From Druceiella hillmani (taxonomy: Eukaryota > Arthropoda > Insecta > Lepidoptera > Hepialidae), in the NCBI GenBank assembly GCA_039881145.1, contig JAYKKI010000066.1:9997001-10061000 (forward strand): a stretch of 64,000 bases of DNA, read 5' to 3'. The notes under the pieces were generated by a model. It was not told where the DNA came from. It was given only the letters and a program-made list of their open reading frames with translations, and did not search any database. How positions within the stretch are numbered: position 1 is the stretch's first letter; every line of letters begins with the position of its first letter. Positions 26,601 to 40,030 of this stretch are shown here, piece after piece. A program made the translations under genes and the position numbers.

Positions 26601-29600
26601 CCTGTTATTTAGCCATCCGTTCTCAGTTATTAGTCTCCGTTGACTTACCATTTATGCGATTGGCAGCTCGTTATCTTGGCGCTCGCTACTTGATTACTCA
26701 AAGCAAGATAATGATGATATTTTGAATTCAAGGTCATGTTTTTCTTGAATTATTATTGCCAGTTAATGGCAAGTAAAAATAAATAGACATATTTAATTCG
26801 TATATTTTTGTTTCAAAGATATTATGCGTTTAAAACAATTATTATCGACATCGATTAGAAGAAACGAACCAGCAAGCAAGCATGAATATTTAGCGTTCCG
26901 TTGCTATGTTTATTTACAAAGCTATTCAGCAACATCCGTGACTAACATGAATAAAACTGAAATGTTTATTTTAAAATATTTACATTATCATGATTTAAGA
27001 AATTTAAAAATAATAAACCATTATCATTTAAGCTAGTGAACTACAACATAAAACATTTATACCAACACATGGGTATGTGCTTTATCATCAACCAGCGCAC
27101 CAGCTTCGAGTTGTGCCCGAGAAAAATAATTCTAACTCTGTAATTTTACAGGTAATAAACTTTGAATACAGATTTTTATAGAGATGTCTTTCTATAATAA
27201 ATCACATTTAAATTGTATTTTTAACATTCAAAACGATCTAAATGTATATTTGAAAACTAACAACTTTCCGTCCTTTAGTCTGTGGGTACGTGAGTATTAA
27301 CTTATGAGAACGTACTAAAACTCGTAATTCTTGACCGATTTTAGTGATTTTATTTTTATAATCTATAACAATAGAATCTTATTGAATTCCACAATTATTT
27401 GTTTAAATTTTGTAAATGATTTTCTACAGTATATACTTTTTAGTGCCTTTAGTATTATTACTAATGTTTTTGTTACTTTTTAGCGTTTTTACTGCTCGGC
27501 TATTGTTCTTGACTTAAGTTTTTTGCGGAGCTCCTTGCAATTTTCTCTGCTGTCGATTTTTATTATATTTTAAACGTTCAAACTTTTTTGATTAGAAAAA
27601 ATGCTGGCTGAATAACTGAAAAAAATTAATTTTTTGTTTATTTATTGTTGTTTAATTATTATTTATAATTACAAATGATAATAAAAAAAATGCAAAAAGT
27701 CTTTAAACGTCAACTTCAAATAAATGTGCACTAAATGGTGATTAAAATTATGGATTTTTTAAATTTCTTTGTCAAAAATGCAGATTGACTGTTGCAATTC
27801 CTTAATTATTTAATAATTTAAGTGCTCAAAACACAGATATTCAAAATTCTTTTATATAATCCAAATTTCGTCCCAACAAAATTTTATATCCAATTTAATA
27901 AGATGTAAACAATTATGAAATTCGTAAAATTTCAAAGCTTCTTTAATAAAAAAATACATAATCTTTAAAGAGGTAAGAGGACATAAATAGCAGATAAACA
28001 AATTTAATGAGTATCCGGATCTTGGAAAACTCAGTTCAAAAAAACCCTTCAAATTATAGTATTGCGAATTCTATAGTTTTAAAATGTAAATAGCTTTTTG
28101 TTCTTCGTGAAAAATAAAAAAAACTTATTAGCCATTATATTAATTAATGCTCATCGATACTAAAGATACTCGAGGTACTAAATAAATAAGATTTTCATAA
28201 TAAATCTCTCGATGTATTATCTATTTCCAATCCTCATTGGGTAGTTAATGTTGAATCAAGTATGTAAAAAAAATTAAATATAATATAAACTACGAACGTT
28301 TTGATAAAATATGACAAAATATGTTAGTGGTATTATGCCTACATTTTACTTCGAACTCTCGACGTTCTCGTTTTTCCTAACCATAACATTTAAAATAATC
28401 AAAGAAATCAAGTTCGCCCAAATTTCATCAAGTGAGTATCATGGAATAGCGTAGGGTTATATTGATGATAGCCGGAGCAACAAGGGCTCATAATAAAAGC
28501 TATTAAGCTGGTTAATTTTTACAAAGTTTGTTCACTTCTATAGGTAGTTAATGAGTGACATCCAAGGTTAATAAAATTAAGAAATCCATAATTTATCCTA
28601 GATTCCATGACAAGTAAAGTGATTTAAAATGAAATGACGATTATGATATATTTTATAAAAATCTTTTTTCCTCCTAAGGATCAATCATCCACAAATAAAT
28701 TTAATTTATTCATAGAAAACTTGTAGTCTTTCGTCGACCAAAAAAATACTAGCAAAAAATATTAGGGATTAGACTTTCCATCTGCTTTCCGAATTATTCG
28801 AAATACTGATTCCTGATATTTGAAATTAGACTATGTCAAATAAAGAGAAATTAACCGTGGCTAAAGTCAACCTATAACTACGCCAAATATTTTAGACTTC
28901 TCAAAAAGGTAAAATTTCAATTTTCTTCTAAATTTCCTTTCTCGAATAATTTATCTGGTTCTATCTTTGACGTACTGGTGAATATATTACTTCGGATTGA
29001 CGGATATATTACACGTCCTTATAGAGCATTCCATTACGTAAAATAGAAAATGCAAGGTTGCGTGTAGTAATTAACGAACTAAATAATCACAAAGCACCAA
29101 AATTATTTTATCGGCAATGATATGAATATAATTGTCGTCTACAGCGATCTAATCGGCGCCGTCTACGATTTTGTAAGCGATTAAGCGCTATCTAGCATTA
29201 ACTACTTAATAGATAGGCTACTAAAATCTAGACAGGGTCTTAATTGACGCTTCTTTTTTTTGCCAGAAACACTAATGGACTCTAACAAAAGAAAAACAGA
29301 AAATATTGAAACAAAGGCTAAAATAGTTTTTTTTTCAAATAACTAAAAAGTCACAATGTCGTATTATATCCAAACAAATGCTTAAAATTTATTTAATTTT
29401 CATAAACATTTTGAATTTATAAAAAGGAATAACTTATATTATCTCATTTATTCATTTTCATACTTTAATGCGCACAATGTATACATACTGAGGTCGTATT
29501 GCTACTAGACCAATATCTCATAGCCAACCAGGGCATAAGTCCAGCCTCGCTCGTCGAATGGCTGGAAACTGAAATCGAGACCGTGGAGAGACGTGTGGAA

Positions 29601-32600
29601 TGTTATGCTGTAAGCGGAAAAAATTCTTACCTCTTCAATATAAAGATTGTCTAGAGCCTATCCACACACAACTTCTGTTGAAGCATTCATTAAGGCCCTT
29701 CACTGCGGACGTAACCGCACTCTATGAAGTAGCGCTATATGGTAACATATCAATGTTAACAGCCTCCTATTTTCTGTGTCAAAGAACCCTTTTGTACCAT
29801 TTATTGGAACGATTCTCTCAAACTTTTAGAAAAACAAAGTTTTGTCTTCGTTTTTTAATTTTATAATAAACTAAATGCTACATTACGTGTGGAAGTTTGA
29901 TTTTTGGTCGCATTAACATGGGGTCTTCTTATCTGTAATGTAATTTTATATATTGTAGCTTAATATTTAGGTACACTATTTCAGTAAAGTATTTAGTATA
30001 AAGCAAAGTATTTGATTTCAAATAAAAGTTTATATTTTTTATTTTTATTTTTTATGTATTAACATGTCTCTTTTCTTATCGAAAGAAGGGAATGGTTGCA
30101 ATAATTTTACTAGTTATATCATAGTTAAAATTCATTTTCGTAGTAACTATACCTTCTTAATCATTTAAAAATCTCTACCAAATTCAAGATTCTTATTCCA
30201 TTTAAATTTTATCATCCATAAAATTTACTCTTCAGTGACAAAAAAACCCAAAAAATTAATTGAGAACATATAAAAATACTTCTATTTTTGTTTTAAAATG
30301 CAGCTTTACTCAGATCTTAATAACATGTTTTAAATACTTTTGATTACATTACTCACAATTCACTTTGTTGATAACCCTCTTTTACAATTAGACACTTTAT
30401 CAATTTGATTCAGCTTATTCCTCATTTACTATGTTATAATTCTTGCAACCATAGTTTTACTCATTGATGGTAATTTAAAAAAACTTGGAATTCGTCCTGT
30501 CAAAATGATAGTTGGAAGGTGATCAAAGCACCTCCTTAATGCCTAACAGCAAAGTCAAGAAACTTGAATTCACTTTAATTTTTTCAATATCATAATGAGT
30601 AGTTTTCTGTGTCAAATGATAAATTTAAAACGAGGCCAACCGTAGCCCTCGATACATAATAGCAGAACTCTTGGCTAGAATAATTATCTGTCTCTATGGG
30701 CACAACCACATCATTGGTCTTTAGAGTCAAAGATGAAATCGGTAGCAAGAAGTCCTAAATGCATAATAGCAGGACTATTATAATTGAGTCATGATTAAAA
30801 AAAATGTTTGTCTCTTATCGTGATAATTAAGAAACTTAGTAAACAAATACATAGAAGGTTTGATAGTAATTTTTAAATGATATTTTCTATAGTGCGATAC
30901 AATTTTAAATGAACTAGGCCTTTATAACTCTAACTTTGTTCACATTTGAACATTTGGAAAATATTATTAAATTTAAAATTAATGTAACGAACACCATGTG
31001 TTATAATGATTATAATAGTAAACTTCTCTAAATTAATAGACTATGTATTTAAATGTCAAATTACACTATTTTCTTTTTTAGTTGTCGATTGCAATAACTG
31101 AGAGCCATGTCGATTTTCATATTACTAAAAAATCTGGCAAAATGCGCCGATAACAAACTTTGTCGATATCCATTTAATTACATTTACCTGATATTCAAAC
31201 AAGTAATCAGATTTGCAAAAGAACGGATAAACTTTTCCAAAAAAAAATATTTTAGTTTCATTATTTTTGTTATGTTTAAATACTTTTTTATAAACACCAT
31301 AAGGGCAGTCTAATTCTATAAATTTGGCACGCGTATAGAAAAAAAATATGTAACAAGAAATTTATACCGTCTAATATTAAACCTGCAAAAGTAATTAAAT
31401 TGCAGATATTGAAAATAGATTCCAATTTCAAACGAATTGAGGAAATAAAACAAGCATATTTCGAATACATACAATATGGAAAAACTTTATATTTGAAAGA
31501 GGACCAACAACGATGGCTGCCCTCCTGTCTACATGTAGATGGCTTAGTAAGCACCTACCTCTCCCGCATCACATCGTACTTTTCCTCTGGCTACGTTCAC
31601 TTCCCCAATGTATGTTTGAGTGGAAAATTTCATCACACAACTGAAAGAAAATACAATACACACCATTATTGATGAGAATTTTAGTACACATTCGTATAAT
31701 TACCATAGAGTCGCTTGACACTTTTTTATTGATATACAGATATAGCGTAAATGAATTTTATAAAAGGATAAATGAACATATACTTTGGTTGGGTGAAGCG
31801 ATTCTAATAAAATGAAAACTAAATATTACTTCAAGTTATAAATATAAATCCCTACATTTAAAAAAATTAAATTGATTAATATCATCTGAATTAAGTAAAT
31901 ATTTTTTAAACAAACTGGAAAACCATATTTTAACATCCTATTTCTTTTATTATGTGCTGGTAAATCAATTTTTCCGTAAATATCCTAAATGGCAAACTAG
32001 CTAGTTTGGCAGGTTTATTATATTTATTGGTTCCAGTAATGTACAAATGAAGTATGAAGTTATGTGTGTGAGATTAAAATATGTAAGATTTGAAATCTTA
32101 TATCTTTTAAGAAAAAAGTTTCTTTGTTTTATTTTCATTTATCAGTTTTAATTATGACTCGCGATTGTTTAAAAAGTAGCAAGGAATCTTTGAATATTAT
32201 TTTTATATTTTTAGAAAAAGCAAAAGTCAATATTTTTATAAATTTTCTTTGATGTGTCTTCATGTATTTCCCTTCGCCTTATATTTCAGTGAAATAATTA
32301 TAAATCATTGTAGATATTTAAAAACACCATTGTTTTCTATAAGTTTATTACAAGAGTAGAGAAAAAATGTATGAAAATTAATAATTTCTTTAACAAATTG
32401 AGTTCAGAAATATAATAAAATAATTTTAGGAATTATTGTCTCTTTATATGTTTAACCGCACGTTAACTGAAAACTGACAGATGTATTTAGGGGGAGTTTA
32501 AATGTAGCATTTCTTGGAATATAATAAGGGAACAAAGTATTGAATATTTCTGAAATGTTTGATGGTGTGCCCATTTATTAGCTTTTTATTTGGTTTTACT

Positions 32601-34256
32601 ATTATTGCTTAAAAAAAAGAAACTTAAACATAATTTTTATAAACGCTTCTATGAAAATTTAAGAAAAAAATATATCCAAAGACAGGAAAATGGATCGTAT
32701 CTCACTATTAAATACAACTGACTACTTGAACTAAATACTTCTAAATGCGTATAAAAGTGCGTATTCACGTGAACTTCCACACGAGCTTTCATTTGCATAC
32801 ACAGGTGTTGTTTATTTATACAGCGAGCAAAATCTCCAAATTCATTGTGGAATAATCTGCAACATATTTCTTTTTTAATTTCAGGTATTACTACCAGCAA
32901 ATAATTTACTTTTCAAAATTAGTTTCTTATTTTCAAAGTTATTTCACTCACAAAAAATTACATTTAAATGTATCGTTATAATGGAAATTCCATGATAGGA
33001 GCTTAAGAAAAAGTTGACTTGGAAATATCATTAACATTTCCTTCTAAAAATGATATTCGTTAATAAGACACCATCCTGTTTATTTAGTATTCAAATCCCA
33101 ATAAGAGTTTTATTTATAAATCGCTGCCTCATATTTTATTGCTCTGACATCTATACCTCTAAGTGCGTATACTTTCAACGTCGGTACACTTCATTTAGGG
33201 AAAAGATTGTACCGGATACATTTGTTCATTTATACATATTATGCAAAGATTGTGTGCCTAGATAGTTACAATGGTGACACATGTAAATTGAAATGGAAGG
33301 ATCCAATATAGAACAGCCATTGTAGAAGAAGCAATGTATTTTCCACTATTTTGGTTTTTCCGAGATAACAACTGCGATTAAACACCGAAAGAGAAGAAAA
33401 GAGATTAGGAGACAATACATTGTGGATAGAATAAAATGCATATTTGTATGTACCAGTTATTGTTACTTTATTCATAATTAAATTATTGTAAATGATGACC
33501 TGCAACGAGTGCCCCTGACTGCCGTGGTATCCGAGGGAATATTTAGGAACTACATTGTATTCCTCAACTGTTATAAGTGATGGTATATCTTTTACTTCTA
33601 GTTACTTACATGTATTATATATTTTTAGGAGAAAGTTACGATTTTGTCCAACTAAGCTCAATAGAATAGTAAGCTGATCTGAAATTAAACTATACTAAAA
33701 CCGATAGATTTATATTTGTGGCCATTTTTCTATTGCGTACCTCGCATGTGTTCTCAGTGTGCTTCGTTATCGACTAGGATACGCGAGTTTTGACGATAGA
33801 AGTAACTAATTACGAGTAATTTTATAAGTAGTCTTTTAATATAATTTTTTTATAAAGAAAAGTCTTGCTTATAAAAAATATATCGATTTGTAACTCTTTT
33901 AAGTTTTTATTATGATACAAATTTGCCTTTAAAAAATACCATCCACGAACATAGTTATATACTCCACTGCGCATGAAGATAGTTTGTAACTTCAATACGT
34001 TCAGAGGTAATCGGCGTACGATGTGGAGCGAGTGATAGGTAGTTGACAATTCGTGTGGGCGGATGACACAGGCAGAACTAAGCAGCAGGAAAATCGCACG
34101 TGTACCCTGAGGACACCACGTATTCTTGGCTCTAATTGTTCTAAAATAATATTGTTATCGGTTCTGTGACACAGTGCGACAATTATAATTTGTGATTTAA
34201 ATTAAGGTTTCAATTGCCTACAACTAAGACCTACGGGTCTTCCCCCATTATATATA
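23644..34256. other. Long non-coding A+T-rich stretch, no gene seen
   Basis: Over 10 kb without a recognisable exon. Slightly G+C-richer patches lie at 24430-24600, 29490-29770 and 31500-31640. The frames crossing the last two (29600-29866 and 31400-31672, plus) have no domain or motif I recognise, and their composition changes along their length. A stem-loop at 24881-24899 resembles a tRNA T arm but stands alone. Confidence 0.5.
24965..25018. repeat. Tandem duplication, period 28 bp
   Basis: ATGATCTGAAAAGGTTATGG is repeated 28 bp downstream as ATGATCTAAAACGGTTATGG; both are followed by TAACGA. Two substitutions separate the units. Confidence 0.75.
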
Positions 34257-34320
34257 CGTACACACACACATACACACAAACACCACAAACACACACACAC
34301 GCACACATACACACACATAC
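34257..34320. repeat. Impure (CA)n microsatellite
   Basis: Runs of CACACA interrupted by CATA, CAAA and CACC extend up to the point where LINE-like coding sequence begins. Because CA is repeated, the tract is open in both directions and is translated as T-H or V-C repeats inside the long frames here; those residues are not protein evidence. Confidence 0.95.
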
Positions 34321-34821
34321 ATTTCGAGCATACGTACATCGCTTCAAACATGAAGATTCCCCAGATTCCCCGTCCTGTCCCATAGTAAGTGACGATGCGG
34401 AGCACGTATTCTTTGTGTGCCCCCGATACAACTCGTTGCGAGATATTTTGGAAGACATCCTCAAACAGAAAATTCAAGACCCTAGTAGGAGCTTTGCTTT
34501 CATCAAAGGCAGCTTTGGACGCGACCAGTACATTAGCGACGGCAGTTCTTCAATAATTTCGTCGCATGGAAAGGAAGCGTGCAAAAAATTAAACTAAATA
34601 GGGAAGTAGTGACTTCGAACAACAGAAGGAAGAGCAACAGCTAGGTCCTCCCCCCTTGATGTAAAGCCTAACGGCGGTTCTGCGAGGATAACAGGGGCCA
34701 GAGACAGAGGAGGTTTTTAGTCGGTATGGGTGCATCCGAGTCTGACATATCCAGGTTGATCATCAGGACCTGATGATACGTATCAGTATTTTCCTACTTA
34801 TGTAATAAAAACTAAAGAAAT
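34319..34821 (+). mobile_element. R1-clade LINE, 5'-truncated 3' end, inside (CA)n
   Basis: The coding part (about 34319-34597, ending TAA) reads FRAYVHRFKHEDSP, then SPSCPIVSDDAEHVFFVCPR. This is the C-terminal zinc-knuckle region found after the reverse transcriptase in R1-clade LINEs (pattern C-P...D-x-A-E-H-x-x-F-x-C-P-R). The second cysteine expected a few residues after CP is replaced, so the knuckle is damaged. A further 60 residues (LEDILKQKIQDPSRSF, later HGKEACKKLN) follow without a stop. The 3' UTR (34598-34821) is G+C-richer than the surroundings and ends TAATAAAAACTAAAGAAATA directly before (AC)n. The 5' edge abuts the upstream (CA)n. R1-clade lineages that insert into (AC)n or similar repeats are known, and this arrangement fits one of them; insertion elsewhere with later microsatellite growth is the alternative. 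Confidence 0.72.

Positions 34822-34898
<77 letters not shown>
34822..34898. repeat. (AC)n followed by (TA)n
   Basis: About 27 bp of pure CA repeat turning directly into about 50 bp of TA repeat. It begins at the 3' terminus of the R1-like LINE. Confidence 0.95.
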
Positions 34899-34901
<3 letters not shown>

Positions 34902-37689
34902 GAATATACTTAACTGTTCCAAAAAGAAAAATGCAGAAACCCATTTCAAATATACTCAGTTTGGTGCACAGACCAACATATTCAGGCAGGCGAGGTGCAT
35001 GAATAATTCTTCATTACATGTTTTATATACGTACATGGAGTGTACAAAATGTGCAAAAGTTTGAGTTGATGTACTCTTTACGTCATTTTGTACCAAGTGA
35101 AATATATTACAACCATTTACTGCCAACATTTGTTTTACGACCCCTAAAACTCTTAAAGGTTGCATCCTTTCTTTGCTCTTACATCACCATTGCCATTAGG
35201 GACGGAGTAAATTTTATTCACTCTCATGTTCGTGACACGAATACTAACCAGTTTTTCTGCAGTTATATATGTTTATGTTAAAAGTACGTCAACATTGTAC
35301 ATTTAGCAAGTTTTATTTCATTCCTAATATATGGACGGCGAAATTGTTTAAATGTACTATGTTTAGATGGCAAACTAGATAAAGTAGATTTTGCCTGATG
35401 CAGGTTTTTACGGCAATAAGAGGTGAAGTCTCATGTGATTGAATGAATCAAATTAAGTTTATTAGTTTACTGCGCTCTACTGACATTGAAATTTTAATTA
35501 ATGAATTTACTAAAAGCCATAAAATGAAGAAGTGTGTGCGAAATTTTTGGATACGTAATTATTTCAGATTTAGGGCTTAAAATAAAAAACACGAAAAGAA
35601 AAATGATGCGTTTTTATAAGAACGTGAAAAAATGTAAAACAAATGCCCTAATGGTCTAAGAGCCAGCGACGGGCAGAGTAAATCCGTATTTTCTTTATTG
35701 ACTGACACGTATTCGCCGTTCATTAGATACGGACTAACTAAGCTCGGCAGCGGTCCTTATAGAGTAATGAAAAGTGTAAAAATTTAAATATTTTCAAGTT
35801 CTAGTAAGAAGGCTGCCACTTCGATATTTTGAAATTTTACGGCATTATTATTTAAAAATAGCAATGGTAAACGTTATGATGGCTCTAAGGTCATGAAACT
35901 CTCAAAAAATAAACAATTTAGGTATTTTAACAATGCTAAAATTTATATATGTTTTAAAAGTAATATTCTAAGCTTGTATTTTGAACCGCAGATATTTTCT
36001 GTGGTTAGTACTGCGGTTAGTTCAGTATTCTGATTTACAGTTGAGTATCATATTTCTCGTAAAAATAAATCATTGGGCGTAGTAACTGTTGTTTCTGATA
36101 TTTTTAGTAGAGATGGTATTAAGTGTTATTTTTACTACATTTTACAATAAATAGCATCATTAGTCAACCAAAGTGTTTTTTTTAATAAGGTGACGGGTTT
36201 TTAATAAGGTGAACAAATATTTGAATATTCACAAGCATTTGTGGCTCTTGGTTACGTTGATTTAACGGAAAATACATGTTACAAGGACTTTTCGACACAA
36301 TTCAAAAGTTTACTTGTAAAATGTATAATGCGAAAAAATCAAAAGACTTGATTAGTTTCCAACTTTTCATTAGTTGTTACAAGACTAAAGATGTTAATGA
36401 AGATTTTAATATAAAATAGGCAATTTTGATACAAGCTCTATGACACCTTGTAAAAGTGAAATTTATGAACAATTTTTAAGAGTGCGTTTTATCTCAAAGA
36501 TTTGGAAAAATGCTTTCTATAAACACCCCACCTCTTTAAGCCCCCTGGAACATGGTTGGATAGAACAAGAAAGTTCATACATTTTCAAATGCTTTGATGG
36601 AGATAATTTTAATCAAATTTATATTCTCTCCATTATTATTATGATTTATATTTGGCTCAGTTCACAAATTTAATTTTTATTTATACGGAAACTGATCCAC
36701 TGGAGAAGAAAGACTAATCTATTGAAAATATGTATTTTACGAAACTGACTAAACGAAAAGTAAAAAATATTGATATTTTTGTAGCGAGTAACCACATTTT
36801 TCATTAAATTTCTAGTTTTTTAATTTCTAAGCAATTAGTTATTGGATATTCCGAAATAAATTTATTTGCATAGAGATAACTAAGGGGTCGGTCAAACTAT
36901 TATTATTGCCGAAAGGTATCTGTAGAAAGATGGCGTAATTACATAATCTTTTTTAATCTTCCGAATAAAATAACTTTTAAACACTTTTTTTTAACACTTT
37001 TAAATAAGTTAGAACTTGATCCAAAATTTTCTTTTCATAATTTCTTAATGTCACTTTTAAAATATTTATATTATATATAGATCTTAGGTGTTTATTTTTT
37101 GTCAGCACGTATAAGGTTAATTTTTTAGGTGATCTAATACAGAAAAGTAATGAGTAGTGTTTTGCTTACTATTATATTGATTATGCAAAAAATAAATTAT
37201 GAAAAAAGGATCACTGGTGCAAAAAAGTCATTTCCGCTTTAAAAATCGTAAAATGTCTTATGTGGAGTCTTTACAAAACTTGAACGAAAATTTTACATAT
37301 AAATTTAATTAAATCTCAATAGTTTTCTCAGTAGATACAAAAATTATTTTATACGTATTTAGAATAGATACTTGTTCATCTAGTTTTTTCATATACTCTA
37401 GATAACTATCTCAAGAACTATTTTTAGTTTTTCTTTGCATAGAAAATCCGAAATTGTGAGTATAGATGGCCAGTAAAGATAACAAAAGACAATCGGTATC
37501 GAGGAATTCAAAGAGAAATTAGGAATAGACACAAAAATACTATCATTATTTATAGAGTCCTGAGAATATATTCAACAATTTCTTCAATAATATGTATGTG
37601 ATGAACACAATAATAATATTTTCAAAATATTTTTGAAGTGTAATCTGTTGTTAATTTCTTTTTCTTTTAAAAGTGTATCTCCAACTAGT
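34899..37689. other. Non-coding A+T-rich DNA, no gene seen
   Basis: Contains a G+C-richer patch at 35655-35765 (AGCCAGCGACGGGCAG ... GCTCGGCAGCGG) and a small direct repeat, TTTTAATAAGGTGA twice at 36179-36211. Overlapping frames at 34956-35281 and 36440-36673 show no known motif. Confidence 0.5.
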
Positions 37690-38095
37690 GAAATTTGGCA
37701 CCCAATATATGCGTCAAATATGCACTTCTTGTCCTTCGAAAGAGATCGGCGGCACTCGTAATTTTTGTCCATTTTCGGATGTTTCGCAATCAAGATTTTC
37801 TTCTACAACCTGCTTTCCTTATCCCAATAATTGTTCCCATCATTATTTATTGCAAGATGCCTGAACACATGCCCCAGATATGTATTCTATGTTGTTAGAT
37901 GGTTTGCAAAATCTTCCGTTTTTGACCAATCCGTCGCAAAACTTGCTCATTGGTGACTTTTTGAAACCAAGATGTAGACATCATAAGTCTTTAAGCCCAC
38001 ATTTTGAAAGTTTTCATATGTTTTCTGAACAAAATAAGACTCAGGTCTTTTAACATATAGTGCTGAAGGGAAGGATTCTCCGCATACCATGGACT
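37690..38095 (-). pseudogene. LINE C-terminal remnant (RT connection/tail region), many stops
   Basis: On the minus strand, from about 38000 downwards, one frame reads MWA-stop-RLM, then SWFQKVTNEQVLRRIGQKRK and ILQTI-stop. After further stops come IMMGTIIGIRKAGCRRKS, LRNIRKWTKITSAADLFRR and TRSAYL. The run from a W-x-x-R-M-L-like block through V-T-N-E-x-V-L-R-R-I, a G-(K/R)-R-x-x-G-R-like block and S-W-L-R-N-I-R-x-W is the recurrent C-terminus of many animal LINE polyproteins. At least four in-frame stops make it a dead copy. Weak similarity to upstream RT sequence may continue to about 38250. The 69-codon minus frame at 37584-37793 is a chance frame across it. Confidence 0.7.
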
Positions 38096-39007
38096 GCAAA
38101 ATAAAAAGTATTTACTGGAGCAGCTAAATGCCAAAACTAGACTTTCAACAATCTGTTTCCACAGGATTCTCAGTTAATTTGGTTACATAGTGCACCGGCA
38201 TCCAGATAACCTCGACAAGTTGATTATGCTGGGCAGTGGAAGGAAAGAGACTGAGGTGATCGAAATGTTTGACATATCCAATTCTTAAAAATCAAATTTC
38301 ACAGAAAAGGGATTTATGGCGTGGCGCAATGTACTCGGTCGTATAAAATTTCCTAATTTATATGTACTGATAAAGATTTACACGATATTGCATCTCTTTG
38401 TATCTTTTTTCTCACTCTTTCTCTGTCTCTTACACCAATGGAAACCTGGTAGCGGATTTCAATTCAATTGAAATAAAAAATATATTTTCTTGTTTGGAAG
38501 CTTAATTTTAAATAAATCTTTATTTTACCAATTCGACTTAATAAACTTAATAACACCGAACTATTTTTTTTTGAGTGTTAACTATTTTCAGGTTCACACC
38601 ACACTTAAATACTGAAATACCAATCTTATGAATAGTGACTTCTATTTTCGACAAATTATTGTCGAAGTAGAGTAAAATTAAACCAATTTTTAACATAAAA
38701 TTCCTTCTCATGATGCACATTCTACCTGCAAAATTTTAATCATATCCATACATATACAGAAAATATAAGAAGTATGTTGTGTCTGTGCTGCGTTTCGCGC
38801 GTTGAAGCAGATAAGCATCAAAACTTCGTTTTTTCTCAGAAATTAAGATCGTATACACCTATAAATTTGTTAACATTGAAAGATAAAAATATTATCAAAA
38901 TTATATCACTGAAAAAATTAAACAAAAACTAATCAAAACAGCAAGTTAACTTTGTAAGGTTTTTATGATTGAAGTGTTCCCTTCAACGGTTTATTAGATG
39001 AAATGCA
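38096..39007. other. Non-coding DNA, possible upstream part of the LINE remnant
   Basis: 38096-38250 is less A+T-rich and may be further decayed LINE on the minus strand, but stops and frameshifts prevent a firm call. From 38300 to 39007 nothing was recognised. Confidence 0.4.
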
Positions 39008-39070
39008 TGAGTTTCTGACCTATGAACGCATCATCGCCAAGTGATGATGCGTTCATAGGTCAGAAACTCA
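39008..39070. repeat. Perfect inverted repeat, 28-bp arms, 7-bp spacer
   Basis: The arm 39008-39035 (TGAGTTTCTGACC ... CATCATC) is exactly repeated in reverse complement at 39043-39070, spacer GCCAAGT. There is no mismatch. No flanking duplication was seen, so a foldback or template-switch origin is more likely than insertion of an element. Confidence 0.9.
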
Positions 39071-39892
39071 AGAATCTACAATCACAGCTATAACTGGATT
39101 AGTGCGAGAGTTTCACATTTTTAAAAGGACAGGATAATGAAGAACGACCAACAATTTTTTATGATCTACTCCAATTATATTTACCATAAAACCATTTTTG
39201 TCTGTGGAACGTCACCAATCTGCTTTTTGCGACTTAAAGATTTAAGCGTCCACAAAGGCCATGGATCATGTCAGATTTTCCTGTTTCAAGTCCCCCTAAT
39301 TATAAATCGTCTAATATTTTTAACTCATTACACATTTTTGACCCTCATTTCAAATCTTAGGTGTTAATTGATAAAAAAATATTATATGTAATAACTAAAA
39401 ACATGCATTATTTGTATTTACTAAAAAAGTGTGAGAATGCAATGAGAGAATATGTTACAAATTTTCAACCTTTGAAATAATATCCAGTGTTCTTTAATAT
39501 AATAATATTAATTTATGATTTATAAAATATAATGGACACAGATATTTTAAAGACCTCCAGAATCAAACAAAGTTCAAAGCATATAAAAAAAAAGGGTTGA
39601 ACAAAAATTAGTTTTTCTATTAAGAAGCTCATAAAATAACCTGGTAAGCTAGCAACGTATTCGAAGTATGTAACTTTTAACAAAATATGTGTATACTTAT
39701 AGCCAAATATTTTTTTTCATTCGAAGGGCCATTAGAGATATATTCAATCCGAGCCGATCATTGTGACAATGAAAGTTTCAATTCCTAAATTCTTGCATTC
39801 ATACCCACACATAATTTCTATATTTCACTTGCCACCAACTTCTAAAATCTATAGCAATACTAGTATTTTGCAAATTTAGTTATGGTTTTTGT
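39071..39892. other. Non-coding A+T-rich DNA, no gene seen
   Basis: The 76-codon plus frame at 39137-39367 has no identifiable motif. No repeat was recognised. Confidence 0.5.
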
Positions 39893-40030
39893 TGAGGAAT
39901 TATATGGTAAACCTTCAATTCGTATGATCAAATTGTAATAAATTTTTAGGATACAACACTGGGGTCATTCAAAGGAAAAGGAATCATCCAAATTGGTTAA
40001 CTAATGCTGGAGATATGAGTTAAAATATAC
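39893..40030. repeat. Left copy of a diverged 127-bp direct repeat
   Basis: It starts GAATTATATGGTAAACCTTC and ends near GGAGATATGAGTTAAAATA. The same landmarks, with the same spacing to within one base, recur at 41009-41145. The two copies bracket the minisatellite. Confidence 0.6.

Noticed and set aside
29490..29866. G+C-richer patch with an 88-codon plus frame
   Set aside because: I recognise no domain in the frame, its composition drifts to A+T-rich towards the end, and no splice or start context supports a gene.
34202..34477. Minus-strand frames rich in V-C repeats and the T-H rich start of the plus frame at 34214
   Set aside because: These residues are translated (CA)n microsatellite. 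Only the plus-strand part after 34319 has LINE similarity.
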